Assembly (NCBI GenBank): GCA_963752965.1
Contig: CAVWAJ010000017.1
Coordinates: 434,001-498,000, forward strand
Direction of reading: 5' to 3'
Length of the DNA: 64,000 bases
DNA from: QHXW01 sp963752965
GTDB lineage: Bacteria > Acidobacteriota > Terriglobia > Bryobacterales > Bryobacteraceae
Under the pieces are notes generated by a model that was not told the DNA's origin, did no database searches, and was given only the letters and a program-made list of their open reading frames with translations. The translations under genes and the position numbers were made by a program. Positions 8,627 through 15,900 of this stretch are shown piece by piece. The first letter of the stretch is position 1. The number at the start of each line of letters is the position of its first letter.

Positions 8627-9948
8627 CCGAGTACCTCGATCGAGCTTTTGATTTCCTCGCGCGGGATCAGCGTCGGCCAGTAGGCCACGATTTCGCGGAC
8701 GGGCGGGCGGCCGTCACCGTAGCCGGTGGCGGCGGGCGGGCCGCTTAACACCAATGGAATCAACTCGCGGGTGAAGCGGTCGACGGCGTTTCGATCGGAA
8801 CTTCTAACTCCAATGCGCAGTTGCACTTCGGGAGGATCCACCGGAGGGGCGACGGGGCCGTGGCAGGCATTGAAGCCGAAGAACTCGGTGTGGATTTCGT
8901 CGAAATGTAAACCTTTGAGTCGTGTGCGCACGATGCGGTCTGCAACCTGCGCCTTTTCAAGGGCTTGCGGCCAGCTATAGACCAGGGTTCCGACAGACTT
9001 CCAGCCGTTCGCGTAACTGATTGAGAGCTTGAGGTTTGCGGGCCGCTCCCGGCCGCGGATGCCGGAGACGCGGACACGGTCGGGTGCCACGTCTTCCAGG
9101 TGGATGGTGGTGAAATCGGCGGTGCAATCGGGAGCGATAAAGTTTTTGGGATCGCCTAACTCATAGAGCAGTTGCTCTTTAACAATGTCGGAATGGACGC
9201 GACCACCGGTTCCGGGGTGTTTGGTGACGACGAATGTTCCATCGGACTCGGCTTCGACGATGGGGTAGCCGATGTTGGCGAGGTCGGGGATGTTTTGCCA
9301 GTCGACCTGGCAGTTGCCGCCCGTGGTTTGGGTGCTGCATTCGATGATGTGGCCGGCGACGGAACCGGCGGCGAGTTTGTCCCAATCGGTTTCGGCCCAG
9401 TGGAACTCGTGGATCATGGGGCCGAGAGTGAGGGCGGGGTCGGCGGCGCGGCCGGCGAGGACGATGTGAGCGCCGGTGGCCAGCGCTTCGGCGAGCGGGA
9501 ACGCGCCGGTGTACGCGTTGGCGCTGAGGATACGGTCGCGGATGGTCGAGATGGGCGCGCCGGTATCGAGATTGGCGAGCGGGTAGCCCTTTGCGAGGAA
9601 ACCATCGATGCGAGTTAAGACATCGTCACCGAGGACGATGGCGATTTTGAGATCTGGCGCGAGTTTGCGAACGGCTTGGGCGCAGGCGACGGGGTTGACG
9701 CCGCCGGCGTTTGCGATGACGCGGATGTTGCGCTCGAGCATTGGCTTCGAGATGCGGGCGATGAGCGGCGGAAAGTCGCGGGCGTAGCCGAGGGACGGGT
9801 CGGCCTGGCGTTGTTTCTGGAGGATCGACATGGTCACTTCGGCTAGGTAGTCGAGAGTGAGGTAGTCGATTGGTCCTTGTTCGATTAAACGGACTGGTGC
9901 ATCTAGCCAATCGCCCCAGAACCCTTGACCATTAGCAATTCTGATCAA
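8623..9948 (-). CDS. AtuA-like protein (DUF1446)
   Basis: This 441-residue protein belongs to the AtuA/DUF1446 family. The N terminus IRIANGQGFWGDW is the family signature, and the length fits the family once the spurious upstream extension is dropped. The chosen start is TTG at 9948, which shares bases with the TGA of the upstream carboxylase gene (TTGA) and has GGAG seven bases before it. The catalytic role is not established. It sits between a biotin-dependent carboxyltransferase and the separate AtuA C-terminal domain, the usual context in branched or terpenoid acyl-CoA degradation; the substrate here is inferred. Confidence 0.85.
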   Translation of the reverse strand: MIRIANGQGFWGDWLDAPVRLIEQGPIDYLTLDYLAEVTMSILQKQRQADPSLGYARDFPPLIARISKPMLERNIRVIANAGGVNPVACAQAVRKLAPDLKIAIVLGDDVLTRIDGFLAKGYPLANLDTGAPISTIRDRILSANAYTGAFPLAEALATGAHIVLAGRAADPALTLGPMIHEFHWAETDWDKLAAGSVAGHIIECSTQTTGGNCQVDWQNIPDLANIGYPIVEAESDGTFVVTKHPGTGGRVHSDIVKEQLLYELGDPKNFIAPDCTADFTTIHLEDVAPDRVRVSGIRGRERPANLKLSISYANGWKSVGTLVYSWPQALEKAQVADRIVRTRLKGLHFDEIHTEFFGFNACHGPVAPPVDPPEVQLRIGVRSSDRNAVDRFTRELIPLVLSGPPAATGYGDGRPPVREIVAYWPTLIPREEIKSSIEVLG

Positions 9949-11564
9949 AGCGTCTCCAGAGCTAGAGGGGTCGCGCGGGGTCTCTGCATGCAGATTTCTA
10001 GGGCCAGGGTAAGAACCTCGCGGGATTCGAGGGGATCGATTAGTGCGTCGACGTGGCCGCGGGCGGCGGCGTATCTGGCGTCGAGCCAGCGTTCGTAATC
10101 GGCGCGGGTCTTTTCGATGGATTGCTGCAAGTCGTCGGGGAGGGGTTGGCCGCTCGATTTCCACTTTTCGAGCTCGACGGAGAAGAGTGCCTGAACGGCG
10201 GAATCGCCTTCCATGACGCCAATGCGCGCGGTGGGCCAACTGAACGTGAAGTTAGGATCGAAGCCCTGGCCAGCCATGGCGTAGTAGCCTGCGCCGCTTG
10301 CATGGTTGATGGTCAGGATGATTTTGGGAACGGTGGTGGTGGCCATGGTCTCCACCATCTCGGAGCCGGCGCGGATGATGCCTTCGATTTCGGCGTCTGC
10401 GCCGACCATGAATCCGGAAACGTCTTGCAGATAAATTAGCGGGAGGCCGAGGCGCTCGGCGGTTTCGACGAAGTAAGCGACTTTGCGCGCGGACGCGGTG
10501 TAGACGATGCCGCCGATTCGCGGGCCGGCTTCTGACTTCAGAAAGCCTCGCCGATTTGCAATCAAAGCGACTGGTCGCCCGCTGAGCTTCGCGTTGGCGC
10601 AGAGCATTTCGGGGGCGTGATCGGGCTGGAATTCGGAGTAATCATCGCGATCGAAGATGCGGAAGATCACGTCTTCGATTTCGTAGGGCAGGCGATGATC
10701 GGGCGGCAGCGCGCTGTAGAGATCCTCAGGAGCGCGGGCGGGTGGAGCACCGTTAGTTGGCGGGAGCGGGGCGGGGAGGCGGCGGAAATGTTCGCGGAGC
10801 ATTTCTAGACACGCGCTGTCGTCCTTCGCCATGTAGTGCGCGACGCCGCTTGATTCAGTGTGGAGCTTCGCTCCGCCGAGAGATTCGGAATCGATGACCT
10901 GGCCGGTGGCTCCTTTGACGAGATTCGGGCCGCCCAAGCCCATGAAGCTCGTGTTTTCGACCATGATGAGAATGTCGCTCAGCGCGGGAAGATAGGCGCC
11001 GCCGGCGATGCAAGGTCCCATGACGGCGGCAAACTGCGGCACACGGAGCTTGCGCCGCATAAGGGAATTATAAAAGAAAATGCGGCCGGCGCCGTACTGG
11101 CCGGGGAAGATGCCGTCCTGATAGGGGAGGTTGACGCCGGCGGAATCGACCAGATAGACGATGGGGGTGCGGTTGCGCATGGCGATTTCCTGCGCGCGCA
11201 GAATTTTGGTGATGGTTTCGGGCCACCAGGAGCCGGCTTTAACGGTGGCGTCATTGGCAACGAGGACGGCGGGGCGCCCTTCGATTTTGCCGATGCCGGT
11301 GACGACGCCGGCGGCGGGAGCGAGGCCCTCGTACTCGTCGTAGGCGATGAGCAGGCCGATTTCGAGGAAGCGGGCGCCGGGGTCGAGGAGTTTCGCGATG
11401 CGCTCGCGCGCGGTGAGCTTGCCGGCCTTATGTTGGCGGGCGATTTTTGCGGGACCGCCGCCGGAACGGAGGCGTTCTTCGAGTTTGTGGAGCTGCTCGA
11501 CGAGAAGGCGCATGTTGGCGGCGCGGGCTAGGGAGGTGGGGGGAGCGGAGGGTTGGGCGGGCAT
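9945..11564 (-). CDS. Acyl-CoA carboxylase, carboxyltransferase (beta) subunit
   Basis: This 539-residue protein is the carboxyltransferase subunit of a biotin-dependent acyl-CoA carboxylase (methylcrotonyl-, geranyl- or propionyl-CoA type). It transfers carboxyl groups from carboxybiotin to an acyl-CoA. Both crotonase-fold halves are present, with the family phrases MGPCIAGGAYLPALSDI and ILTINHASGAGYYAM. The ATG at 11564 (MPAQPSAPP) gives the length usual for the methylcrotonyl-CoA type and removes an unlikely upstream extension. The biotin carboxylase/carrier subunit is not in the window, so it must be encoded elsewhere. Coupling to the AtuA-like genes suggests a geranyl- or branched acyl-CoA substrate, by inference. 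Confidence 0.88.
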   Translation of the reverse strand: MPAQPSAPPTSLARAANMRLLVEQLHKLEERLRSGGGPAKIARQHKAGKLTARERIAKLLDPGARFLEIGLLIAYDEYEGLAPAAGVVTGIGKIEGRPAVLVANDATVKAGSWWPETITKILRAQEIAMRNRTPIVYLVDSAGVNLPYQDGIFPGQYGAGRIFFYNSLMRRKLRVPQFAAVMGPCIAGGAYLPALSDILIMVENTSFMGLGGPNLVKGATGQVIDSESLGGAKLHTESSGVAHYMAKDDSACLEMLREHFRRLPAPLPPTNGAPPARAPEDLYSALPPDHRLPYEIEDVIFRIFDRDDYSEFQPDHAPEMLCANAKLSGRPVALIANRRGFLKSEAGPRIGGIVYTASARKVAYFVETAERLGLPLIYLQDVSGFMVGADAEIEGIIRAGSEMVETMATTTVPKIILTINHASGAGYYAMAGQGFDPNFTFSWPTARIGVMEGDSAVQALFSVELEKWKSSGQPLPDDLQQSIEKTRADYERWLDARYAAARGHVDALIDPLESREVLTLALEICMQRPRATPLALETL

Positions 11565-11786
11565 TAGGACTATTGTTTCATGACCAGTGCGCTGATCTGT
11601 GGCTCGATGAAGCGAGGATCGAGGACTTGAACCATAATGCCCAGAGTGGTCGTCCACCGTCTTCCGACCGCAGTTTGGCAGGGCCTACTGTTGAAGACGC
11701 AGTCTGTCGAGGAGCCTTTGTTCGGCAACAGTCGCAGCTATTGACGATATGGGACGATAGACAGTAATAAGTGTGCAGGCATTGCC

Positions 11787-13193
11787 GTGAGAAGGATCTT
11801 CAGTGTCGGCCTCAATCTTCCCGGGGACCCGGCGGAATACGTTCCATTCCATTCCGACAAAGCCCTATTCGACGCCGACATTGTCATCTTCAGGCCAACA
11901 TTTGAGGACTATCTCGCCGTCGAGAGTTACGCAGGAACGCCGCTGCTAACCGAGTCCGATTCATCTGCTGTCGTGCAGGACTGCACACATTGGAGAAGTG
12001 AACTCAAGGCGGCCGCTGATGCGGGAAAGGTCGTTTTCGTAATGCTTTACAAGCCTGAACGTCGTTATTACTACACCGGGCAACGCACGCAGTCGGGCAC
12101 GGGAAGGTATCAGCGCACGACGAACCACGTGGATTCGATAGATTCGTACGGATCCATTCCGCTTACGCTCGCCGGATTGACACCGCGTGGCGGCACTGAA
12201 ATCACAACCTATCCTCAGCTGGGACCGCTGGCAGCTTACTGGGCGCAGTTCGGAAGCAGTTCAGCGTACGAGGTTTACTTCGACGCATCTAATGTGACTC
12301 CGATCCTCGGAACCAAAGGCCGTGAGAAGACTGTCGGCGCGTATGTCGGTACAAAAAGGGGTGGCGCTCTCGTCCTGCTCCCGCCACTTAGCTGGGACGA
12401 AGACTCGCTGAGCTACGCGCGAGGCGGAAATGAGTATTGGAATAAGAACGCGGTCGCGTTCGGAAAGAGAGTTGTCGCCGCCTTGGTCGAGGCAGCGGAT
12501 GCGCTCCAACTCTCCGGGGCGCGAAGCGCCGTGCCCGACTGGGCTACTGCACCGGACCACGACACTAGCTTGGAACTCCGACTGCGGAGCGAGATTAACG
12601 AGTTCGACAATAAAATGACCTCGCTCGCCGAGATGCGCAAAGCCAAGCAGGCGGAACTCGACGAGGCTTCAGTTCTAAGATGGCTGCTGTTCGAGACAGG
12701 AAAGCCGCTCGAGCGCGCCATCCTCAAGGCGCTGGCACTCCTAGGCTTCTCCTCTGAACCGTTCAAGGACGCCGGATCCGAGTTCGACGCAGTGTTCGTG
12801 GCGCCAGAGGGGCGTTGTCTTGGCGAGGCCGAAGGCAAAGACAACAAAGCAATCAATGTCGACAAAATCAGCCAGCTCGCCAGGAATCTTGACGAGGACT
12901 TTGCGCGCGAAGGAGTGACTGCCTACGCCAAAGGGGTGCTGTTTGGGAACGCATACCGGCTGCAGCCGGTTGCTGAGCGCGGTGACTTCTTTACGGAGAA
13001 GTGCAAAACAACCGCCGAAAGAATGAAAGTCGCCCTAGTTCGAACTCCGGACCTCTTCGTCGCTGCTCGCTACTTAGCAGGCACTACTGACTCGGAGTAC
13101 GCTCGTGCTTGTCGTGAGGCGATCCTCTCAACGAACGGGCAGGTTGTTGCCTTCCCAAATCCGCCGGGCGCGAAGGGAGCAGTGCCGGAGTAG
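11787..13193 (+). CDS. Putative PD-(D/E)XK nuclease with Rossmann-like N-terminal domain
   Basis: This 468-residue protein has no name I can assign. Three parts can be seen. Residues 1-240 look like a Rossmann/GATase-like sensor domain, with hydrophobic strands such as ALFDADIVIFRPTF and GGALVLLPPLSW. Residues 262-296 are a charged helix, probably coiled coil. The C-terminal part carries D334 (SEFDAVF) and an E349-G-K351 motif in GEAEGKDNKAINVDK, the order and spacing expected for a PD-(D/E)XK nuclease fold, followed by the conserved-looking AKGVLFGNAYRL and VALVRTPDLF. It starts at GTG 11787 without a clear ribosome binding site. It stands alone on its strand next to a toxin-antitoxin cluster, which suggests a defence role. 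That role is inference. Confidence 0.6.
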   Translation: MRRIFSVGLNLPGDPAEYVPFHSDKALFDADIVIFRPTFEDYLAVESYAGTPLLTESDSSAVVQDCTHWRSELKAAADAGKVVFVMLYKPERRYYYTGQRTQSGTGRYQRTTNHVDSIDSYGSIPLTLAGLTPRGGTEITTYPQLGPLAAYWAQFGSSSAYEVYFDASNVTPILGTKGREKTVGAYVGTKRGGALVLLPPLSWDEDSLSYARGGNEYWNKNAVAFGKRVVAALVEAADALQLSGARSAVPDWATAPDHDTSLELRLRSEINEFDNKMTSLAEMRKAKQAELDEASVLRWLLFETGKPLERAILKALALLGFSSEPFKDAGSEFDAVFVAPEGRCLGEAEGKDNKAINVDKISQLARNLDEDFAREGVTAYAKGVLFGNAYRLQPVAERGDFFTEKCKTTAERMKVALVRTPDLFVAARYLAGTTDSEYARACREAILSTNGQVVAFPNPPGAKGAVPE

Positions 13194-13209
13194 CCGCTTT
13201 CGGACCGCG

Positions 13210-13542
13210 TCAGCTTCTTATGCGACTGGCAGCGCAGCAAGCGGCATACTGGACAGCGGCCGAGCGCAGGACTTCATCGCGGAAATACTTGCTGAGTTCC
13301 GCGGGGGTACGGAGATCGATCTTCCTGCCGTCGAAGAGCGCGGAGAGTTGTCTTTCGAGCGCCGCCATACCGAGATAGCCGATGCGCTGCCCTGGCTCGA
13401 ACTCAACTAATACGTCGATGTCGCTTACTGGCGAGAAGCGCGGCGTCAGAACCGAGCCGAAGAGAGAGAGCTTCTGAATACCGTTGCGGCGGCAGAAGTC
13501 GGCGATCTGCTCCTTGCGGATCTCGATGGCGACTGCACTCAT
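13210..13542 (-). CDS. MntA-type minimal nucleotidyltransferase, orphan
   Basis: This 110-residue protein is a minimal nucleotidyltransferase of the MntA type. The active-site signature is present: GSV at residues 29-31, then DIDVLVEF with both metal-binding aspartates. MntA antitoxins AMPylate and silence a HEPN RNase toxin that is normally encoded beside them. No HEPN gene follows here: the convergent nuclease gene ends 17 bp beyond the stop. The C-terminal tail (QYAACCAASRIRS) does not look like the family and may be frameshifted or truncated. It is therefore an orphan or decaying half of a module. Confidence 0.75.
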   Translation of the reverse strand: MSAVAIEIRKEQIADFCRRNGIQKLSLFGSVLTPRFSPVSDIDVLVEFEPGQRIGYLGMAALERQLSALFDGRKIDLRTPAELSKYFRDEVLRSAAVQYAACCAASRIRS

Positions 13543-13653
13543 TCTAGGTTCATTATGGCTTTAAACGGCCCGCCAGGCGGTAGGAGCGGAGCAATGCGGG
13601 GGCGGGAAGGCCAACGGTGGAGACCCGCAGCCCGAAATGTTAGGATCACTTGT

Positions 13654-13884
13654 ATGGAGCTCGCGATTCGGATACAGATCGAGGAGTTGCCGGAGGGGTT
13701 GTATCTTGCGACCTCGGACGAACTGCCGGGCCTCGTGGCGCAAGGACGGACCGTGGCCGAGGCGCTCGATATTGCTCGCGATGTTGCCCGCAAGCTCATT
13801 GATGCCCGGCGTGAGCGCGAGGGCGTTCCGAACCTGCCAACTACCAACGAGCGGCGAGACTACACGATCGTGGTCGCGGCGTGA
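13654..13884 (+). CDS. hicB: HicB-family antitoxin
   Basis: This 76-residue protein has the HicB fold signature: a short strand, EGLYLATSDELPGLVAQG, then TVAEALDIARDVARKLID, as in HicB antitoxins that bind and block HicA RNases. The ATG at 13654 is chosen because AGGA lies about eight bases upstream and the protein then starts directly with the first strand; an upstream ATG at 13555 would add a low-complexity extension. The HicA gene follows immediately in another frame. Order hicB-hicA is one of the two known arrangements. Confidence 0.8.
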   Translation: MELAIRIQIEELPEGLYLATSDELPGLVAQGRTVAEALDIARDVARKLIDARREREGVPNLPTTNERRDYTIVVAA

Positions 13885-14110
13885 ATGGGCCCGGCTTGCC
13901 GGATTCCGGTATCGAGAGATCGTTCGCAAGCTGAAGGCGTGCGGCTTCGCGTTTGACCGGCAGGCGGCGGGTAGCCATGAAATCTGGTTCAATGCAAGCA
14001 CAAACCGGTATACGACGGTACCCAATCATCCGGGCGACATGCCGGAGGGAACACTCCGCACGATTCTGAAGCAGGCGGGAATCGATCCAGACGATTTCCT
14101 GCGAGCCTGA
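13883..14110 (+). CDS. hicA: HicA-family toxin with displaced start
   Basis: The recognisable HicA domain starts at LAGFRYREIVRKLKACGF and contains the catalytic-histidine motif GSHEIWF and the family ending MPEGTLRTILKQAGI. HicA is a small mRNA-cleaving toxin with a double-stranded-RNA-binding fold. No start codon exists at the expected place in this frame: ATG at 13885, just after the hicB stop, is out of frame by one base (ATGGGCCCGG). The nearest in-frame ATG is at 13802, deep inside hicB. Either a one-base insertion has disabled the toxin, or translation starts at 13802. Confidence 0.7.
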   Translation, partial: EWARLAGFRYREIVRKLKACGFAFDRQAAGSHEIWFNASTNRYTTVPNHPGDMPEGTLRTILKQAGIDPDDFLRA

Positions 14111-14136
14111 AGCGGCTGGCGCGCGTCCGGGTCACT

Positions 14137-14457
14137 TCACGACACATGCAAGGCCGGAGCGTTATTTCTGTCCCGGTGCGGCTTTACGACAATCTCCACG
14201 TCCTGATCGAGCGCTACTAGAAAGCGCAGAAGCCGCTCGACGGAAAACTGGCGGAAGTCGCCGCGCAGCATCTTGGATATATCGGGCTGTTGGATGCCGA
14301 ACAGATCGGCGGCCTCCACCTGTTTCAGGCGGCGCTTTTTCATGATGGCGTCGATTTTGAACACGAGTTGCGCCTTGACCAAGTGCTCTTCGGCATTCGG
14401 CACGCCGATATCCTTGAACACGTTCCGGCTTCCGGTTTCGTATCCCTTCTTGCTCAT
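14137..14457 (-). CDS. HigA-type XRE antitoxin
   Basis: This 106-residue protein has an XRE-type helix-turn-helix at residues 45-70 (LKQVEAADLFGIQQPDISKM), as in HigA-like antitoxins paired with Gp49/HigB toxins. Its ATG overlaps the stop of the upstream toxin gene (ATGA at 14454-14457), so toxin and antitoxin are translated in tandem, toxin first, as is typical of higBA. It is expected to neutralise the toxin and to repress the shared promoter, where a palindrome is present (14835-14854). Confidence 0.85.
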   Translation of the reverse strand: MSKKGYETGSRNVFKDIGVPNAEEHLVKAQLVFKIDAIMKKRRLKQVEAADLFGIQQPDISKMLRGDFRQFSVERLLRFLVALDQDVEIVVKPHRDRNNAPALHVS

Positions 14458-14822
14458 GGCTTCCGCTCCTTTGCAATCTGTTCCGCTTCGCGCAGGCGCC
14501 GGCTAATCAACTCGATATCCCGGCGCGGCATTTCTGATCCGGACTTCGATTTCTTCTGAAAAGCCTGAAGGACGTATACCGAGCCGGCGAACCGAACGGT
14601 GTGCACGGCGCGGAATGTGTCGCCGCGATAGTCCTTGACGGCCTCCACCACCCCAGCTCCGCCAAAGCCGCTCAGTGTCTTCGTGTCGCGGTGCTTGCCG
14701 CCGGACTGCGCGACGTACAACGCATAGCCCATGTGATCTTGGACAGGCTCGGGAAACTCGCGTAAATCCTTGCGGCTCGATCCGACCCAGATCACCGGCT
14801 TAAGACAAGGCTCATCGGTCAT
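14454..14822 (-). CDS. HigB/Gp49-like RelE-superfamily toxin
   Basis: This 122-residue protein belongs to the phage Gp49-like/HigB branch of the RelE superfamily, ribosome-dependent mRNA interferases. Diagnostic phrases are KDLREFPEPVQDHMGYAL, the glycine-rich KTLSGFGGAGVVEAV, then FRAVHTVRF and VYVLQAFQKKSKSG. The ATG at 14822 gives the usual N terminus; a further in-frame codon at 14849 would place the start inside the operator palindrome. The gene is intact, unlike the neighbouring hicA and parE. Confidence 0.85.
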   Translation of the reverse strand: MTDEPCLKPVIWVGSSRKDLREFPEPVQDHMGYALYVAQSGGKHRDTKTLSGFGGAGVVEAVKDYRGDTFRAVHTVRFAGSVYVLQAFQKKSKSGSEMPRRDIELISRRLREAEQIAKERKP

Positions 14823-14834
14823 CGACACGCGCCA

Positions 14835-14854
14835 ATATAGTGATTTCACTATAT
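14835..14854 (-). promoter_or_regulatory. Operator palindrome of the HigBA operon
   Basis: ATATAGTGA-TT-TCACTATAT is a perfect inverted repeat with 9-bp arms, 12 bp upstream of the toxin start. It overlaps the AT-rich -10 area of the operon. Toxin-antitoxin operons are commonly repressed by their antitoxin through such sites, so this is the likely binding site of the XRE antitoxin. Confidence 0.65.
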
Positions 14855-14932
14855 CGCGTTGAGGGGTGTTCTCTCAAGCACGCCCGCGCCGCCGGCCGTG
14901 TAGATACTGAACGCCGCATGAAGGTGGCACGC

Positions 14933-14962
14933 TTGACACTTACCGCCTCCCGTCTCTACTCT
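14933..14962 (+). promoter_or_regulatory. Sigma-70-like promoter before the ParD-type gene
   Basis: A perfect -35 box TTGACA (14933-14938) is followed after 18 bp by a weak -10 box TACTCT (14957-14962), seven bases before the ATG at 14970. If used, the transcript would be leaderless or nearly so. Confidence 0.4.
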
Positions 14963-14969
14963 GAAGGCG

Positions 14970-15209
14970 ATGGAAGTACCTCTTACTCCCGACCTACAGG
15001 CCAGACTCGCTCATCTTGCTGCCCAGCAGGGGCGCGACACGGAGGCTCTTGCGCGTGAGGCAATCGAGCGCCTGGTGGACTACGACGAGTGGTTTATCCG
15101 CGAAGTGGACAAAGGCTTGGCCCAGATAGAACAGGGCAGAGTGCTGACGCATGAGGAGGTCGGGGAGCGGATTGAAAGCCTGCTGACTAAAAAGCAGTCG
15201 CGCGCCTAA
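14970..15209 (+). CDS. ParD/CopG-type ribbon-helix-helix antitoxin
   Basis: This 79-residue protein begins with a ribbon-helix-helix pattern: strand VPLTPDLQARL, then the helices AAQQGRDTEALAREAIERLV. The acidic helical tail WFIREVDKGLAQIEQG would wrap the toxin, as in ParD-type antitoxins. Its stop codon overlaps the ATG of the following toxin gene (TAATG at 15207-15211), the usual coupling. Because the toxin is frameshifted, this antitoxin may be unopposed. Confidence 0.8.
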   Translation: MEVPLTPDLQARLAHLAAQQGRDTEALAREAIERLVDYDEWFIREVDKGLAQIEQGRVLTHEEVGERIESLLTKKQSRA

Positions 15210-15482
15210 TGGAGCTCCGTTGGGCAGAAGAAGCGGCCGACGACCTGGAGCGCGTTACTGACTATTTGTTTGAGAACGCGGGGGCGGGCGGTCGAGCTAG
15301 TGCGTGAAATATACAACGCCCCATCCGCCCTGCTGACATTCCCCTACCGTGGGCGTCCGGGTAGAAAAGAGAGGACGCGCGAGCTCGTGCTTTCTCCGCT
15401 TCCGTACATTGTGGTCTACCAAATCACCGGCGATGTCATCCATATTGTCCGCATTCTCCACGGCGCGCAGAAGTGGCCATAG
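15209..15482 (+). pseudogene. Frameshifted ParE/RelE-type toxin
   Basis: The gene starts at ATG 15209 (MELRWAEEAADDLERV), coupled to the antitoxin, and stays in frame up to about 15280, where it runs into a G-rich tract (GGGGGCGGGCGG, about 15280-15291). The rest of a ParE/RelE toxin continues in the next frame: RAVELVREIYNAP, then GRPGRKERTRELVLS, PYIVVYQI and VIHIVRILHGAQKWP. The original frame stops after 32 residues. One extra G in the run explains this. It could be a true inactivating mutation, a phase-variable tract or an assembly error; the intact C-terminal part suggests the change is recent. Confidence 0.75.
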
Positions 15483-15506
15483 AGGTTGCTGACAAAAGTG
15501 GTGACA

Positions 15507-15562
15507 GACTGACCGTTCGCCGGTCGTGAGAGTCTGGCGGGGGACAACAGCAGCGGTCAGTC
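15507..15562. repeat. Inverted repeat between parE and mazE
   Basis: GACTGACCG at 15507-15515 is perfectly inverted as CGGTCAGTC at 15554-15562, with a smaller GACCG/CGGTC pair inside. The sequence lies between two toxin-antitoxin modules and may be a terminator-like structure or a module boundary. No U tract follows. Confidence 0.4.
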
Positions 15563-15590
15563 CGGTACCGATTGTTTCTCGCCAGCGGCC

Positions 15591-15628
15591 TTGAGAGTTC
15601 TCTCAGAACAAATTATACTAATGTATAA
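15591..15628 (+). promoter_or_regulatory. mazEF promoter with two operator palindromes
   Basis: A -35 box TTGAGA (15591-15596) and a -10 box TATACT (15614-15619) are separated by exactly 17 bp. Two inverted repeats sit on them: TGAGAG-TT-CTCTCA (15592-15605) covers the -35 and TTATAC-TAAT-GTATAA (15613-15628) covers the -10. This is what an autorepressed MazE/MazEF promoter would look like. Confidence 0.65.
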
Positions 15629-15642
15629 CTGCGGAGAACGCG

Positions 15643-15900
15643 ATGCATATAACTAATCTGCGAAAAGTCGGGGGCTCGGTAATGCTGGCGGTGCCGCCGG
15701 CCCTGCTCGACCTGCTACAGTTGCAGCCGGGAGCCAAGGTCGGCATTGCGGTAAAGAGTGGGCGATTGGTGGTCGAGCCGCAGCAGCGACCTCGAGACAC
15801 GCTGGACGAGCTGCTGGCCAAATGTAATCCCAAGGCTCCGCGAAGCAAAGAAGAGCGCGACTGGCTGGCTGGCAGGCCGGCGGGCGGCGAACTCATCTGA
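15643..15900 (+). CDS. mazE: MazE-like AbrB-fold antitoxin
   Basis: This 85-residue protein has the AbrB/MazE swapped-hairpin DNA-binding pattern at its N terminus (NLRKVGGSVMLAVPPALLDL, then GAKVGIAVKSGRLVVEP) and a disordered, charged C terminus that would block the toxin. GGAG lies about eight bases before the ATG. The stop codon overlaps the ATG of mazF (TGATG at 15898-15902). A good promoter with two palindromes precedes it, so the module looks fully functional. Confidence 0.88.
   Translation: MHITNLRKVGGSVMLAVPPALLDLLQLQPGAKVGIAVKSGRLVVEPQQRPRDTLDELLAKCNPKAPRSKEERDWLAGRPAGGELI

Noticed and set aside
11565..11786. Promoter or small RNA in the gap before the putative nuclease gene
   Set aside because: No clear -35/-10 pair, palindrome or structured element could be found; I see nothing definite in this gap.
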